DNA from: Alphaproteobacteria bacterium | GTDB taxonomy: Bacteria > Pseudomonadota > Alphaproteobacteria > ATCC43930 > CGMCC-115725 | DNA length: 38,240 nt | Reading direction: 5' to 3' | Assembly (NCBI GenBank): GCA_030041335.1 | Contig: JASHOB010000156.1 | Span: 1-38,240 of the forward strand | Shown: in pieces, positions 24,765 to 32,964 of the stretch | Layout: every line of letters begins with the position of its first letter | Numbering within the stretch: position 1 is the stretch's first letter | The notes under the pieces: generated by a model | What the model saw: only the letters and a program-made list of their open reading frames with translations | Databases searched by the model: none | What the model was told of the DNA's origin: nothing | Program-made: the position numbers and the translations under genes

Positions 24765-25789
24765 AACGCGCCGTCGTGTTGTTCAATCTGGGCGGTCCCG
24801 ATCGTCCCGAGGCAGTGGAACCTTTTCTCTTTAATCTTTTCAATGACCGGGCGGTGCTGCGCCTGCCGGGACTATTGCGCTGGCCGATTGCCAGAGCGAT
24901 CGCGCGGTTTCGTGCGCCAACGGCGGGGCGCATCTATGACAAGCTGGGTGGTGGTTCGCCCTTGCTCGCCAATACCGAAATGCAGGCTCACGCGCTCGAG
25001 AGGCGGCTCGGGCCCGAGACGCGTGTTTTCATCGCCATGCGTTATTGGCATCCCCTGGCCTCGACGGCGGCGCGTGCGGTGAAGGAATGGGGTGCGAGCG
25101 AGATTTTGCTGTTGCCGCTTTATCCGCAATTTTCGACCACGACGACCGCATCCTCGCTGGCGGACTGGCACCGAGCCGCCGATCGCGCCGGGCTCGCGGC
25201 GCCGAGCCGCGCGATATGCTGCTACCCGGACGAACCCGGGTTCATCGCCGCCATCGCCGGCGAGGTTCGCAAAATCATCCGGCTGTGGCGCGATGACGGC
25301 CAGAAGCGGATTTTATTTTCTGCCCACGGCCTGCCTGAACGGATCGCAAAAAACGATCCCTATCCGTGGCAGGTGGCGCAAACCGTGGCGGCGCTCCGCG
25401 CCGCGCTGGGCCCCGACCTCGAAGGGATCGATTCGGTGTTGTGTTATCAAAGCCGCATCGGACCGCTCAAATGGATCGGGCCCTCGATTGGCGACGAAGT
25501 CCGCCGCGCGGGCGCCGAGCGGGTTGGGTTGTTGGTGGTGCCGATCGCGTTCGTCTCGGAACATTCCGAAACGCTGGTGGAGCTCGATGTCGAATTTAAG
25601 CATCTTGCCGGTCACGTCGGCGTGCCGACCTATCTTCGCGCGCCGACGGTCGGCACCGACGATGCTTTCATTTCCGGCCTGGCGGCGTTGGTCGAGCGCG
25701 GTTTTTCGCAGGGAAAACCGACCGCGAGTAGAAGTGGCGGCCGGCTTTGCCCGGGCAGCTTGCTGTCGTGTCCGTGCCGCGCCGCATGA
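24761..25789 (+). CDS. hemH: Ferrochelatase, probable [2Fe-2S] type
   Basis: Inserts iron into protoporphyrin IX (or coproporphyrin III in other lineages) as the last heme step. The product is 342 residues; catalytic His189 lies in FSAHGLPE and Glu270 in SEHSETLVELD. The C-terminus carries Cys330, Cys337 and Cys339 as C-X6-C-X-C, and Cys153/Cys154 occur internally (AICCYPDEP). This matches the ligand arrangement reported for [2Fe-2S] ferrochelatases of Mycobacterium tuberculosis (one internal Cys plus C-X6-C-X-C), so a cluster is predicted. ATGA overlaps link it to hemE before and hemJ after. Confidence 0.96.
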   Translation: MKRAVVLFNLGGPDRPEAVEPFLFNLFNDRAVLRLPGLLRWPIARAIARFRAPTAGRIYDKLGGGSPLLANTEMQAHALERRLGPETRVFIAMRYWHPLASTAARAVKEWGASEILLLPLYPQFSTTTTASSLADWHRAADRAGLAAPSRAICCYPDEPGFIAAIAGEVRKIIRLWRDDGQKRILFSAHGLPERIAKNDPYPWQVAQTVAALRAALGPDLEGIDSVLCYQSRIGPLKWIGPSIGDEVRRAGAERVGLLVVPIAFVSEHSETLVELDVEFKHLAGHVGVPTYLRAPTVGTDDAFISGLAALVERGFSQGKPTASRSGGRLCPGSLLSCPCRAA

Positions 25790-26232
25790 ATTGGCTTGTC
25801 CCGGCATATCCCTGGATCAAGGTCGCCCACATTTTCAGCGTGATCGCGTGGATGGCTGGTCTCTTTTATTTGCCGCGGCTCTTCGTCTATCACGCCGAAG
25901 CGCCGCCCGGGTCCGACCAGGCCGCGACCTTCAAAGTCATGGAACGCCGGCTGCTGCGCGGCATCATGAACCCGGCCATGATCGCGACCTATATTTTCGG
26001 CATCGGCCTGGCGGCGGTGCCGGGCACAGTCGATTGGGCGGCGGGGTGGATCTGGGTCAAACTTCTTGGCGTCGCGGCCCTTACCGGTTTTCACCATTTA
26101 CTGGCGCGCTGGCGCAAGGATTTCGCCGCAGATCGCAACCGGCGCGGTGCTCGGTTTTTCCGCTTTGTCAACGAAATCCCGACGCTGCTTCTACTGCTCA
26201 TTATTGCGATGGTGGTCGCAAAACCATTTTAA
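25786..26232 (+). CDS. hemJ: Protoporphyrinogen oxidase HemJ
   Basis: Inner-membrane, quinone-linked oxidase that converts protoporphyrinogen IX to protoporphyrin IX, the form used by many Gram-negative bacteria in place of HemG or HemY. The product is 148 residues with about four membrane helices; the family start WIKVAHIFSVIAWMAGLFYL and end NEIPTLLLLLIIAMVVAKPF are both clear. The ATG at 25786 overlaps the hemH stop (ATGA). With hemE and hemH this puts three late heme steps in one coupled unit. Confidence 0.93.
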   Translation: MNWLVPAYPWIKVAHIFSVIAWMAGLFYLPRLFVYHAEAPPGSDQAATFKVMERRLLRGIMNPAMIATYIFGIGLAAVPGTVDWAAGWIWVKLLGVAALTGFHHLLARWRKDFAADRNRRGARFFRFVNEIPTLLLLLIIAMVVAKPF

Positions 26233-26236
26233 TTTA

Positions 26237-26271
26237 GCTGCGGTGCAGCAATATAAAATTTTTATTATTGC
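26237..26271 (+). terminator. Hairpin pair after hemJ, possible terminator/attenuator
   Basis: Five bases after the hemJ stop is GCTGC-GGT-GCAGC (26237–26249), followed by an A/T tract that can itself fold: GCAATA (26248–26253) pairs with TATTGC (26266–26271). The two share two bases and would be alternative structures. The T-rich part lies about 10 bases after the first stem, so termination is plausible but not certain. Confidence 0.4.
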
Positions 26272-26353
26272 GGCCAAGCCTGTAAGCAGCCCGTCCCGTC
26301 GATATTACATGAAGGTGACGCCCGGATTGGACCGGACGAAAGGAGATTGGGCC

Positions 26354-26662
26354 ATGAACGATCGACTGCGGTTCGGCTGTCGCGCCTTCAGCATAGTGGC
26401 GATCGCGGCACTGGCCGTTGGCGCTATCGCCACCAGGAGCGATGCGCAGACGATGCAGCAGCAGTATAGCCCCCCGTCGGAATCGCAATACGCGCCACCC
26501 GCGCAGCAGCAGCAACAGCAGAAGCTGCCGCCCGCGATGCGGAACAGCGTCGCCGAAGATTCGGCCCCATGCGGCGGGGATTTTGGCATGCTTGGCAACC
26601 TTGAGGCGGCGCGCCACGGGGTGGCGCAGGCCAACCCGACCGACGCCCCGGTCTGCGACTGA
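26354..26662 (+). CDS. Small exported Gln-rich protein, function unknown
   Basis: A 102-residue protein with GGAG about eight bases before the ATG at 26354. A Sec signal peptide spans about 1–31 (ending RSDA). The mature part has a Gln/Pro/Ser-rich segment including a run of six glutamines (51–56, coded by CAG/CAA repeats) and a C-terminal part with two cysteines (Cys73, Cys101) that could form a disulfide. I know no family. It sits between hemJ and rho. Confidence 0.6.
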   Translation: MNDRLRFGCRAFSIVAIAALAVGAIATRSDAQTMQQQYSPPSESQYAPPAQQQQQQKLPPAMRNSVAEDSAPCGGDFGMLGNLEAARHGVAQANPTDAPVCD

Positions 26663-26717
26663 GGCGGCCGCGATCGGCTAACGGCGCCGGCGCGGCGGAG
26701 ATTTTATGCCGCGACGT

Positions 26718-26745
26718 TTGACTTGAGCGGACGATTCCGATAAGG
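26718..26745 (+). promoter_or_regulatory. rho: Possible rho promoter
   Basis: TTGACT at 26718–26723 followed after 17 bases by TAAGGG (poor −10). It lies in the 189-base non-coding leader before rho. The −35 is good, the −10 weak; position supports it but evidence is slight. Confidence 0.2.
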
Positions 26746-26851
26746 GAGAGGGCGGCGCGGTCCCGCGCCCAACCATTCGAATCGACTTCCGGATCCCGCG
26801 CTCTTGTGCGCGCGCCTTTAATCCGGTCAGTCTCTCCCCCGGAATCGTCTC

Positions 26852-28111
<1,260 letters not shown>

Positions 28112-28491
28112 CAGTTCTGCAGAATGGCTTTGAACGGTTGGATGACGAGCCGCTGGGCTGCCTGTCTGGTGAGCCGTGTTCTGCGCATGACAGCCGGTTT
28201 CGACCCAAGTCTGTCATTGGGTGGCCGCTGAGCAATTCCGGAAACCAGACGTGCGCACTGCCGCTTCACCGGCAGGATTGCGCACCTAGAGGACGCTCCG
28301 CGGTCTCATTGCCGGACTGACGCGCGGTTCGGGTACCAGCGGCGCCGCGAACCAGCATCTTCGCGAGCAATACGCGTTTCGCGCTCCGCGCTCGTCGTTG
28401 GTCGCCACGTCCTAACCGGCCGTTCCCGTGCATGGAAATGTATCTTCCTCATGCATGAGATCGGCACAACCCCGTCACTCCAACGCGCGGG
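28112..28491. other. Non-coding stretch after rho; no feature identified
   Basis: 380 bases between rho and the convergent sulfatase. I see no tRNA, no clear terminator and no supported gene. A 60-codon open frame at 28138–28320 has no start signal, no domain and odd composition (many Cys, Ser, Arg, Pro). In related genomes mnmE normally follows rho, so this looks like a rearrangement edge. Confidence 0.5.
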
Positions 28492-30009
28492 CTATTTCAC
28501 CCCGCCGCCGTGCGCGGCTTCAAGCGTCCGCGCCTTCTCCCGAATCTTTTCGAGCACGTCCGAGACGCCCCAATGTTCGGGCGTCTGTCTCGGGGGGAAC
28601 TCGGCCATGGTCTGGAGGTACTGCTGGACCAGCGCTGCCGCAGGCAGCAGCGCGAAGATGCGATCGGCGCGCCATTTCGTATAGAACATTTGAGAGGCGA
28701 TTTCCGCGTTCTCGAACGGGTCGCTGCGCACGTTGAACAGCTTCGGCAACCTCAGCGGCACGAACGGCTCCTGCCACGCCAAGATACCCTCTCCACGCTG
28801 CTCCATGAAATGGATCTTCCAGTCGCCGTAGCGGAGCGCCATTAGATCGCCTTCGTCGCTCCAGTAGAGGAAGCCGGGCCGCGGGTTCTGCTTCGCCTCA
28901 CCCTTGAAAAACGGCATGAGGTTGAACCCGTCGAGATAGACCTTGAAGGTCTTGGCACCGGCCTGGTGCCCCTTCTTGCATTTCTCGACAATGTCCGGCT
29001 CACCCGCCGCCGCCAGCAGGGTCGGCAGCATGTCCTGGTGCGAGAAGACGTCGTTGTAGACCGTGCCGGGCTTGATGACGCCGGGCCACCGGATCACGCA
29101 CGGCACGCGCCAGCCGCCCTCCCAATTGGTGTCCTTTTCGCCTCGGAATGGCGTAGCCCCGCCGTCCGGCCAACTCAATTCCTCGGCGCCGTTGTCGGTC
29201 GACCACATCACGATGGTGTTGTCGGCGATCCCGAGTTCGTCGAGCTTGGCGAGGATCCGCCCCACGTGGCCGTCGTGCTCGACCATGCCGTCGGGGTAGA
29301 CGCCCAGCCCTGTCTTGCCTTCGGACTCCTTCTTCAAGTGGGTGAAGACGTGCATCCGGGTCGAGTTCCACCAGCAGAAGAAGGGCTTGCCGGCTTTGGC
29401 TTGACGGTCGATGAAGTCGAGCGCACCGGCAGTGATTTCTTCGTCGATGGTCTCCATGCGCTTCTTGTTCAGCGGGCCGGTGTCTTCGATCTCTTGCGTG
29501 CCATCCGGCTTCGCCCGACTGCGCAGGACGCCGCGCGGCCCGAATCTTTTCTTGAATTCAGGGTTTTTCGGATAGTCGGGGTTTTCCGGCTCCTCCTCGG
29601 CGTTCAGATGGTAGAGATTGCCGAAGAACTCGTCGAAGCCATGTACGGTCGGCAGGAATTCGTCCCGGTCGCCGAGATGATTCTTGCCGAATTGGCCGGT
29701 GGCATAACCGAGCGGCTTCAAGAGGTCGGCGATGGTCGGGTCTTCCGGTTGAAGGCCCAGCTTTGCTCCCGGCATCCCGACCTTGGTCAAGCCCGTGCGA
29801 ATCGGCGACTGTCCGGTGATGAAGGCGGCGCGCCCGGCCGTGCAGCTCTGCTGGCCGTACCAGTCGGTGAACATCGCGCCTTCCTTGGCGATACGGTCGA
29901 TGTTCGGCGTGCGGTAGCCCATTGTGCCATGGTTGTAGGCGCTGACGTTCCACCAACCGATGTCGTCGCCCCAAATGATGAGGATGTTCGGTTTGTCCGT
30001 CTTGGCCAT
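28492..30009 (-). CDS. Sulfatase (arylsulfatase-type, formylglycine-dependent)
   Basis: A 505-residue alkaline-phosphatase-superfamily hydrolase of sulfate esters, with no signal peptide, so probably cytoplasmic. Calcium ligands Asp15/Asp16 lie in WGDDIGWWN. The maturation motif is Cys56-Thr-Ala-Gly-Arg60, fitting the C-X-A/P-X-R consensus in which the Cys becomes formylglycine. WSTDNGAEE later gives the second metal pair, and GEKDTNWEGGWRVPCVIRWPG is characteristic of arylsulfatases. The ATG at 30009 has GCAGGAGA upstream. No maturase gene is adjacent. It lies between rho and an IS110 remnant, consistent with acquisition by transfer; phosphonate monoester hydrolase activity is a less likely alternative. 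Confidence 0.92.
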   Translation of the reverse strand: MAKTDKPNILIIWGDDIGWWNVSAYNHGTMGYRTPNIDRIAKEGAMFTDWYGQQSCTAGRAAFITGQSPIRTGLTKVGMPGAKLGLQPEDPTIADLLKPLGYATGQFGKNHLGDRDEFLPTVHGFDEFFGNLYHLNAEEEPENPDYPKNPEFKKRFGPRGVLRSRAKPDGTQEIEDTGPLNKKRMETIDEEITAGALDFIDRQAKAGKPFFCWWNSTRMHVFTHLKKESEGKTGLGVYPDGMVEHDGHVGRILAKLDELGIADNTIVMWSTDNGAEELSWPDGGATPFRGEKDTNWEGGWRVPCVIRWPGVIKPGTVYNDVFSHQDMLPTLLAAAGEPDIVEKCKKGHQAGAKTFKVYLDGFNLMPFFKGEAKQNPRPGFLYWSDEGDLMALRYGDWKIHFMEQRGEGILAWQEPFVPLRLPKLFNVRSDPFENAEIASQMFYTKWRADRIFALLPAAALVQQYLQTMAEFPPRQTPEHWGVSDVLEKIREKARTLEAAHGGGVK

Positions 30010-30567
30010 TGTAAATCTCCTGCCGTTCAAGAGTTTGCACGTTGACGTTCAAGCCCGTCGCGCGGGCTTCCGCGATGTGTTCTTGCCGTCTGGCTCCTAC
30101 TCAGGTGAACCCGCCAATATGAGGGGTTGTGCCGACGTAGCGCTGCAACTGGCGTTTGGGAGCGCCGGTCCCAGGTCACCTCACTGAATCTGCCGGTTGC
30201 CAGACAGCAACAACAAAGGGCGCCGCCGGTTGATGTGGACATCTGCAAGATGTGTTTGGCTCTCCAGGCAAAATCACTTTCAGGCCCGCGATCCTAAGAT
30301 TTCTCTCCTAAAACTCCGGACCAACCTGTAGGCGTCTGTTTTCACGGCGCATATCGGGGGAAACCCGCAAGCCCATCGATCTTTTTCATTATCCCGTTGG
30401 TTGTCGCGCGTTATCCCTCGGGTAATTGCGCCTTCATCGCTGTCTCAACCGTGCCGCTGCGCAACGAAACCCGTAATGCGATGGGTGCGCACGGACCCCG
30501 GATTCTCTTCCGCGCGATTGGTGCGCGGGATGCTGGCCTGAGTTTCGTCGGCGTCTGATCGTCGACC
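30010..30567. other. Non-coding stretch upstream of the sulfatase
   Basis: About 560 bases without a supportable gene. It holds a seven-base hairpin AAGCCCG/CGGGCTT at 30051–30069 and probably the sulfatase promoter (minus strand), but no clear −35/−10 pair. Short open frames here have no domain, and none matches the missing front half of the transposase remnant that follows. Confidence 0.5.
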
Positions 30568-30890
30568 CTCGGCGCCGCCATCTCCGCGTCACCGCCCAAA
30601 GGCAGCTACTTCAAGGACAAGTTCTATCGCCTCAAGGCGCGGCGCGGCGCACTACCGGCCGCGCTCGCCATCGCCCACAAGATCCTCATCGCCGCCTACC
30701 ATATACTCGCCACGTCGGGTACGAAGAACTGGGAGACGCCGATCTCGGAGAGACCTGTCTCGACCGACTCGACCAAACCCGGACCGCAGTCAACCTCAAA
30801 CCCAGACTGGAACGGCTTGGCTATGTCGTCATGCTTCAGTCCACGGAGGCCACAGTCGCACGACTCGCCACTCAGAGCATTCAATTGGTG
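30568..30890 (+). pseudogene. Remnant of IS110-family transposase (C-terminal part, frameshifted)
   Basis: Two adjoining frames together read as the C-terminal end of an IS110-type transposase. From 30568 the first frame gives a stretch with GSYFKDKFYRLKARRG and ALAIAHKILIAAYHIL, the usual pattern after the transposase_20 domain. Near 30710–30717 the match moves to another frame: GYEELGDADLGETCLDRLD followed by LKPRLERLGYVVMLQ. The first frame has a stop at 30556–30558 and the whole N-terminal DEDD domain is missing, so the element is dead. It ends close to the stop of the UDG-like gene. Confidence 0.7.
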
Positions 30891-31471
30891 AGCGCCGCCA
30901 CCCGCCGGCGCACCTCCGGCAAGAGCTCTGTTGCGTACCACGGATGGTGCTTCTCCCAGATCGTGGTGCGCCAGGACGGGTGCGGCAACGGCAGAAACCG
31001 CGGCAAATAATCCCGCCACGCCGCGACCGTTGCTGTCATCGTCGGCTGACGCCGCGTCGCCAGGTAATGATCAATGGCGTAGGAGCCGACCAGCAGAGTC
31101 AGGCCGATATGTGGCCATTGCTTCAGCAGTCTCTCATGCCACAGCAATGCGCATTCGCGGCGCGGCGGCAGATCGCCGCCTTGTGGATAGCGGCCAGGGT
31201 AGCAGAATCCCATTGGCATGACCGCCACCCGATCCTCGTCGTAGAAGACGGCGCGGTCGACACCAAGCCAGTGGCGCAGACGGTCGCCGCTGCGGTCGTT
31301 GAAGCTGAGCCCGGTCTCGTGGGCCCTGGTTCCGGGTGCCTGGCTGATGATCAGGAGCCGCGCGCGGGTGCCACCGCGCACAACGGGGCGCGGCTCCAAG
31401 GGCAGGTGCGCCGCGCAGTGGGTGCAGGCGCGAATCTGACCGAGCAGCGCTCCGAGCTCAGCCACGGGCAT
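30881..31471 (-). CDS. Uracil-DNA glycosylase superfamily protein with predicted [4Fe-4S] cluster
   Basis: A 196-residue member of the UDG superfamily (COG1573). Cys16, Cys19, Cys90 and Cys107 give C-X2-C-X70-C-X16-C, matching the ligand spacing of family 4/5 Fe-S glycosylases. Motif A reads SQAPGTRAHETG where family 4 has GEAPG…ED, and motif B is LPHPSWRTTIW with the HPS kept; LLVGSYAIDHYL is the strand before the DNA-contact part. The activity may therefore differ from classic uracil removal. I used the ATG at 31471; a TTG at 31486 preceded by GAAGG would add five residues. Divergent from the small exported protein at 31728. Confidence 0.85.
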   Translation of the reverse strand: MPVAELGALLGQIRACTHCAAHLPLEPRPVVRGGTRARLLIISQAPGTRAHETGLSFNDRSGDRLRHWLGVDRAVFYDEDRVAVMPMGFCYPGRYPQGGDLPPRRECALLWHERLLKQWPHIGLTLLVGSYAIDHYLATRRQPTMTATVAAWRDYLPRFLPLPHPSWRTTIWEKHHPWYATELLPEVRRRVAALTN

Positions 31472-31727
31472 CGCGCCAAGCGGCAAGACGGCGCGCCTTC
31501 AATCCGGGTCGGCAACGGTGCTTGCCGCAGCGCGTGCCAGGGCGAGAAATCAACGGTGGCTTCCTCGACAGCAGGGTCGGCGACAGTTATAGCGAATTGG
31601 CAAGGGCAGGAGGAGGCGTGCGTCGGAGGTCTGGTTCATGAACCGCATTTCCCGTCGCAAAGCAGGCGCACACGCGCGGACCGCGAGGCGCCTTGAGATG
31701 GCTCCGTCGCGCTCTTATAAGAGGTGT

Positions 31728-32009
31728 ATGAAGCAGGCATGTTTTGTCGCGGCGTTGCTGGTCGTCGGTATTTTCAGTGTCGTGAGTGCGCGCGCCGGCT
31801 CGGTGCGCGAGCAACAGGCTATGGCTGCGTGGCACAAACAGGATGAATGCGCCCGCGACGCCTTCGTGAAATTTCCCGACTACGTTCCGGAGAGCAATGC
31901 CAAGCGCGCGGAGGCAACGCGGCAATGCGAGCGCGACAATCACTTGCCGGAACGCGTGCCGGCAAACGAATCGCCGATCAAAACGATCCCCGACGACGAG
32001 GCGAATTGA
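31728..32009 (+). CDS. Small exported protein, function unknown
   Basis: A 93-residue protein from the ATG at 31728 (GAGG four bases upstream). It has a Sec signal peptide (about 1–23, ending VVSARA), then a charged mature part with Cys41 (KQDECARDAF) and Cys67 (TRQCERDN) that may bond. The frame continues 30 codons upstream but that part has no export signal and a very basic composition. No family recognised. It is convergent with cpaA. Confidence 0.55.
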   Translation: MKQACFVAALLVVGIFSVVSARAGSVREQQAMAAWHKQDECARDAFVKFPDYVPESNAKRAEATRQCERDNHLPERVPANESPIKTIPDDEAN

Positions 32010-32054
32010 CCGTGGCGGCGCGCACGTTATGCGCATCAACGGAAGACGCCCCGG

Positions 32055-32516
32055 TCAAGTGATCCATCCATGCCCCCCGAGCGCCATGAGCGCGATTGCG
32101 GCCGTCGCGATGGCCACGCCATAGGGAAGTGTCGGCCTCTCGCCTCTTCGCCTCCGAGAGCACAACATCCAAACGGCCATGACCCCGCCGATCAGCGCCG
32201 TCAGCAGCAACAGCGGGAGCGTTTCCGGGGCACCGAGGAGAAACACGGTCGCGCTGACGAGTTTGACATCGCCGCCGCCGATCCAGCCCCGGCAGAAGAG
32301 CAGGGCGGCGAACACGAACACCAATCCCGCCGCTCCGGCGGCCGATAGCGCCGGAACGAGTTCGCCTGTTACGAGCCACTTCAGCAGCGCCAGCAGTGTG
32401 ACGGCGAGCGGGAGCCAGTTATAGATGCGGCGATGCCGGACATCGTCATAGCAGGCGATCAACAGCAGGACCGCGGCCGCCGCGCCGATCACGGGCAATG
32501 CCCGCCGCCTTGGCAC
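32055..32516 (-). CDS. cpaA: Prepilin peptidase, CpaA/TadV type (A24 family)
   Basis: An inner-membrane aspartyl protease that cuts the leader from Flp pilins in Tad systems. The product is about 153 residues with four or five membrane helices. Both active-site motifs are visible: the first Asp in CYDDVRHRRIYNW and the second in GWIGGGDVKL (GGGDxKL). I set the start at the GTG at 32516, with a GTG at 32495 or an upstream TTG also possible; none has a strong ribosome site. It lies 105 bases downstream of the pilin gene on the same strand. Confidence 0.88.
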   Translation of the reverse strand: MPRRRALPVIGAAAAVLLLIACYDDVRHRRIYNWLPLAVTLLALLKWLVTGELVPALSAAGAAGLVFVFAALLFCRGWIGGGDVKLVSATVFLLGAPETLPLLLLTALIGGVMAVWMLCSRRRRGERPTLPYGVAIATAAIALMALGGHGWIT

Positions 32517-32621
32517 GGCCGTTGGGCAAATGAGGCGTCCCCCTTGAGGTGCAGCCGCCGCTCGATTCGAGCGCAGTTGGCCTGGGGCCGGGCCGCGGCA
32601 CAATCAAAGCAGGGCCACGCC

Positions 32622-32783
32622 TCAAATCTTGCTTGCGACCGTCGAGAACAGCTTGCTGACATTGGTACCAAGCAGGCTGATGCTGCCAATGACCACAACT
32701 GCGACGAGTGCCGCGATCACGACATATTCCAGGGCGGAAACGCCCCTCTCATCCCCTAAAAGCGCCGTCAACCTTCGCAGCAT
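32622..32783 (-). CDS. flp: Flp/Fap-type IVb pilin
   Basis: A 53-residue pilin subunit, too short for most gene callers. The reading gives a short basic leader with DERG, then the processing site G|VSALEY with the Flp hallmark Glu5–Tyr6 after the cut, and a hydrophobic helix (VVIAALVAVVVIGSISLLG) ending NVSKLFSTVASKI. This is the classic Flp layout. CpaA, the matching peptidase, is encoded next on the same strand. The ATG at 32783 has only a weak GGGA upstream. No other tad gene is in the window, so the assembly machine must be elsewhere if it exists. Confidence 0.9.
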   Translation of the reverse strand: MLRRLTALLGDERGVSALEYVVIAALVAVVVIGSISLLGTNVSKLFSTVASKI

Positions 32784-32854
32784 GCGGATCCCGGTGGTCC
32801 CTTGTCCACCAGCGCGTCGTGGGACCTTTTGCCAAAGATCAGTTGGTCATCCAC

Positions 32855-32868
32855 TATATCTAGATATA
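32855..32868. promoter_or_regulatory. Perfect 14-base palindrome TATATCTAGATATA in flp upstream region
   Basis: A complete inverted repeat in an AT-rich patch that stands out from its GC-rich surroundings, 72 bases upstream of the flp ATG and 97 before the glycosyltransferase start. Position fits an operator or promoter element for the divergent pair; the bound protein is unknown. Confidence 0.4.
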
Positions 32869-32964
32869 TACTAAAAAACGGTAACTAGCATTAGGGTACG
32901 ACGAGCGGTCCGACCCTGCGGCGACAGGCCGATTGCCGTGGCGCCGGGGTGAGGGCAGGGTGTG

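Noticed and set aside
28138-28320. 60-codon open frame after rho
   Set aside because: No ribosome site, no domain, unusual Cys/Arg/Ser composition; not supportable as a gene.
28966-30045. Plus-strand open frame of 359 codons opposite the sulfatase
   Set aside because: The minus strand has an intact sulfatase with active-site motifs; the antisense frame is a codon-bias shadow.
30051-30069. AAGCCCG/CGGGCTT hairpin upstream of the sulfatase as a terminator
   Set aside because: No T-run on either side and it lies at the start side of the only adjacent gene.
30259-30567. Front half of the IS110 transposase
   Set aside because: No frame here shows the DEDD domain and the in-frame stop at 30556 cuts it off; only the tail can be recognised.
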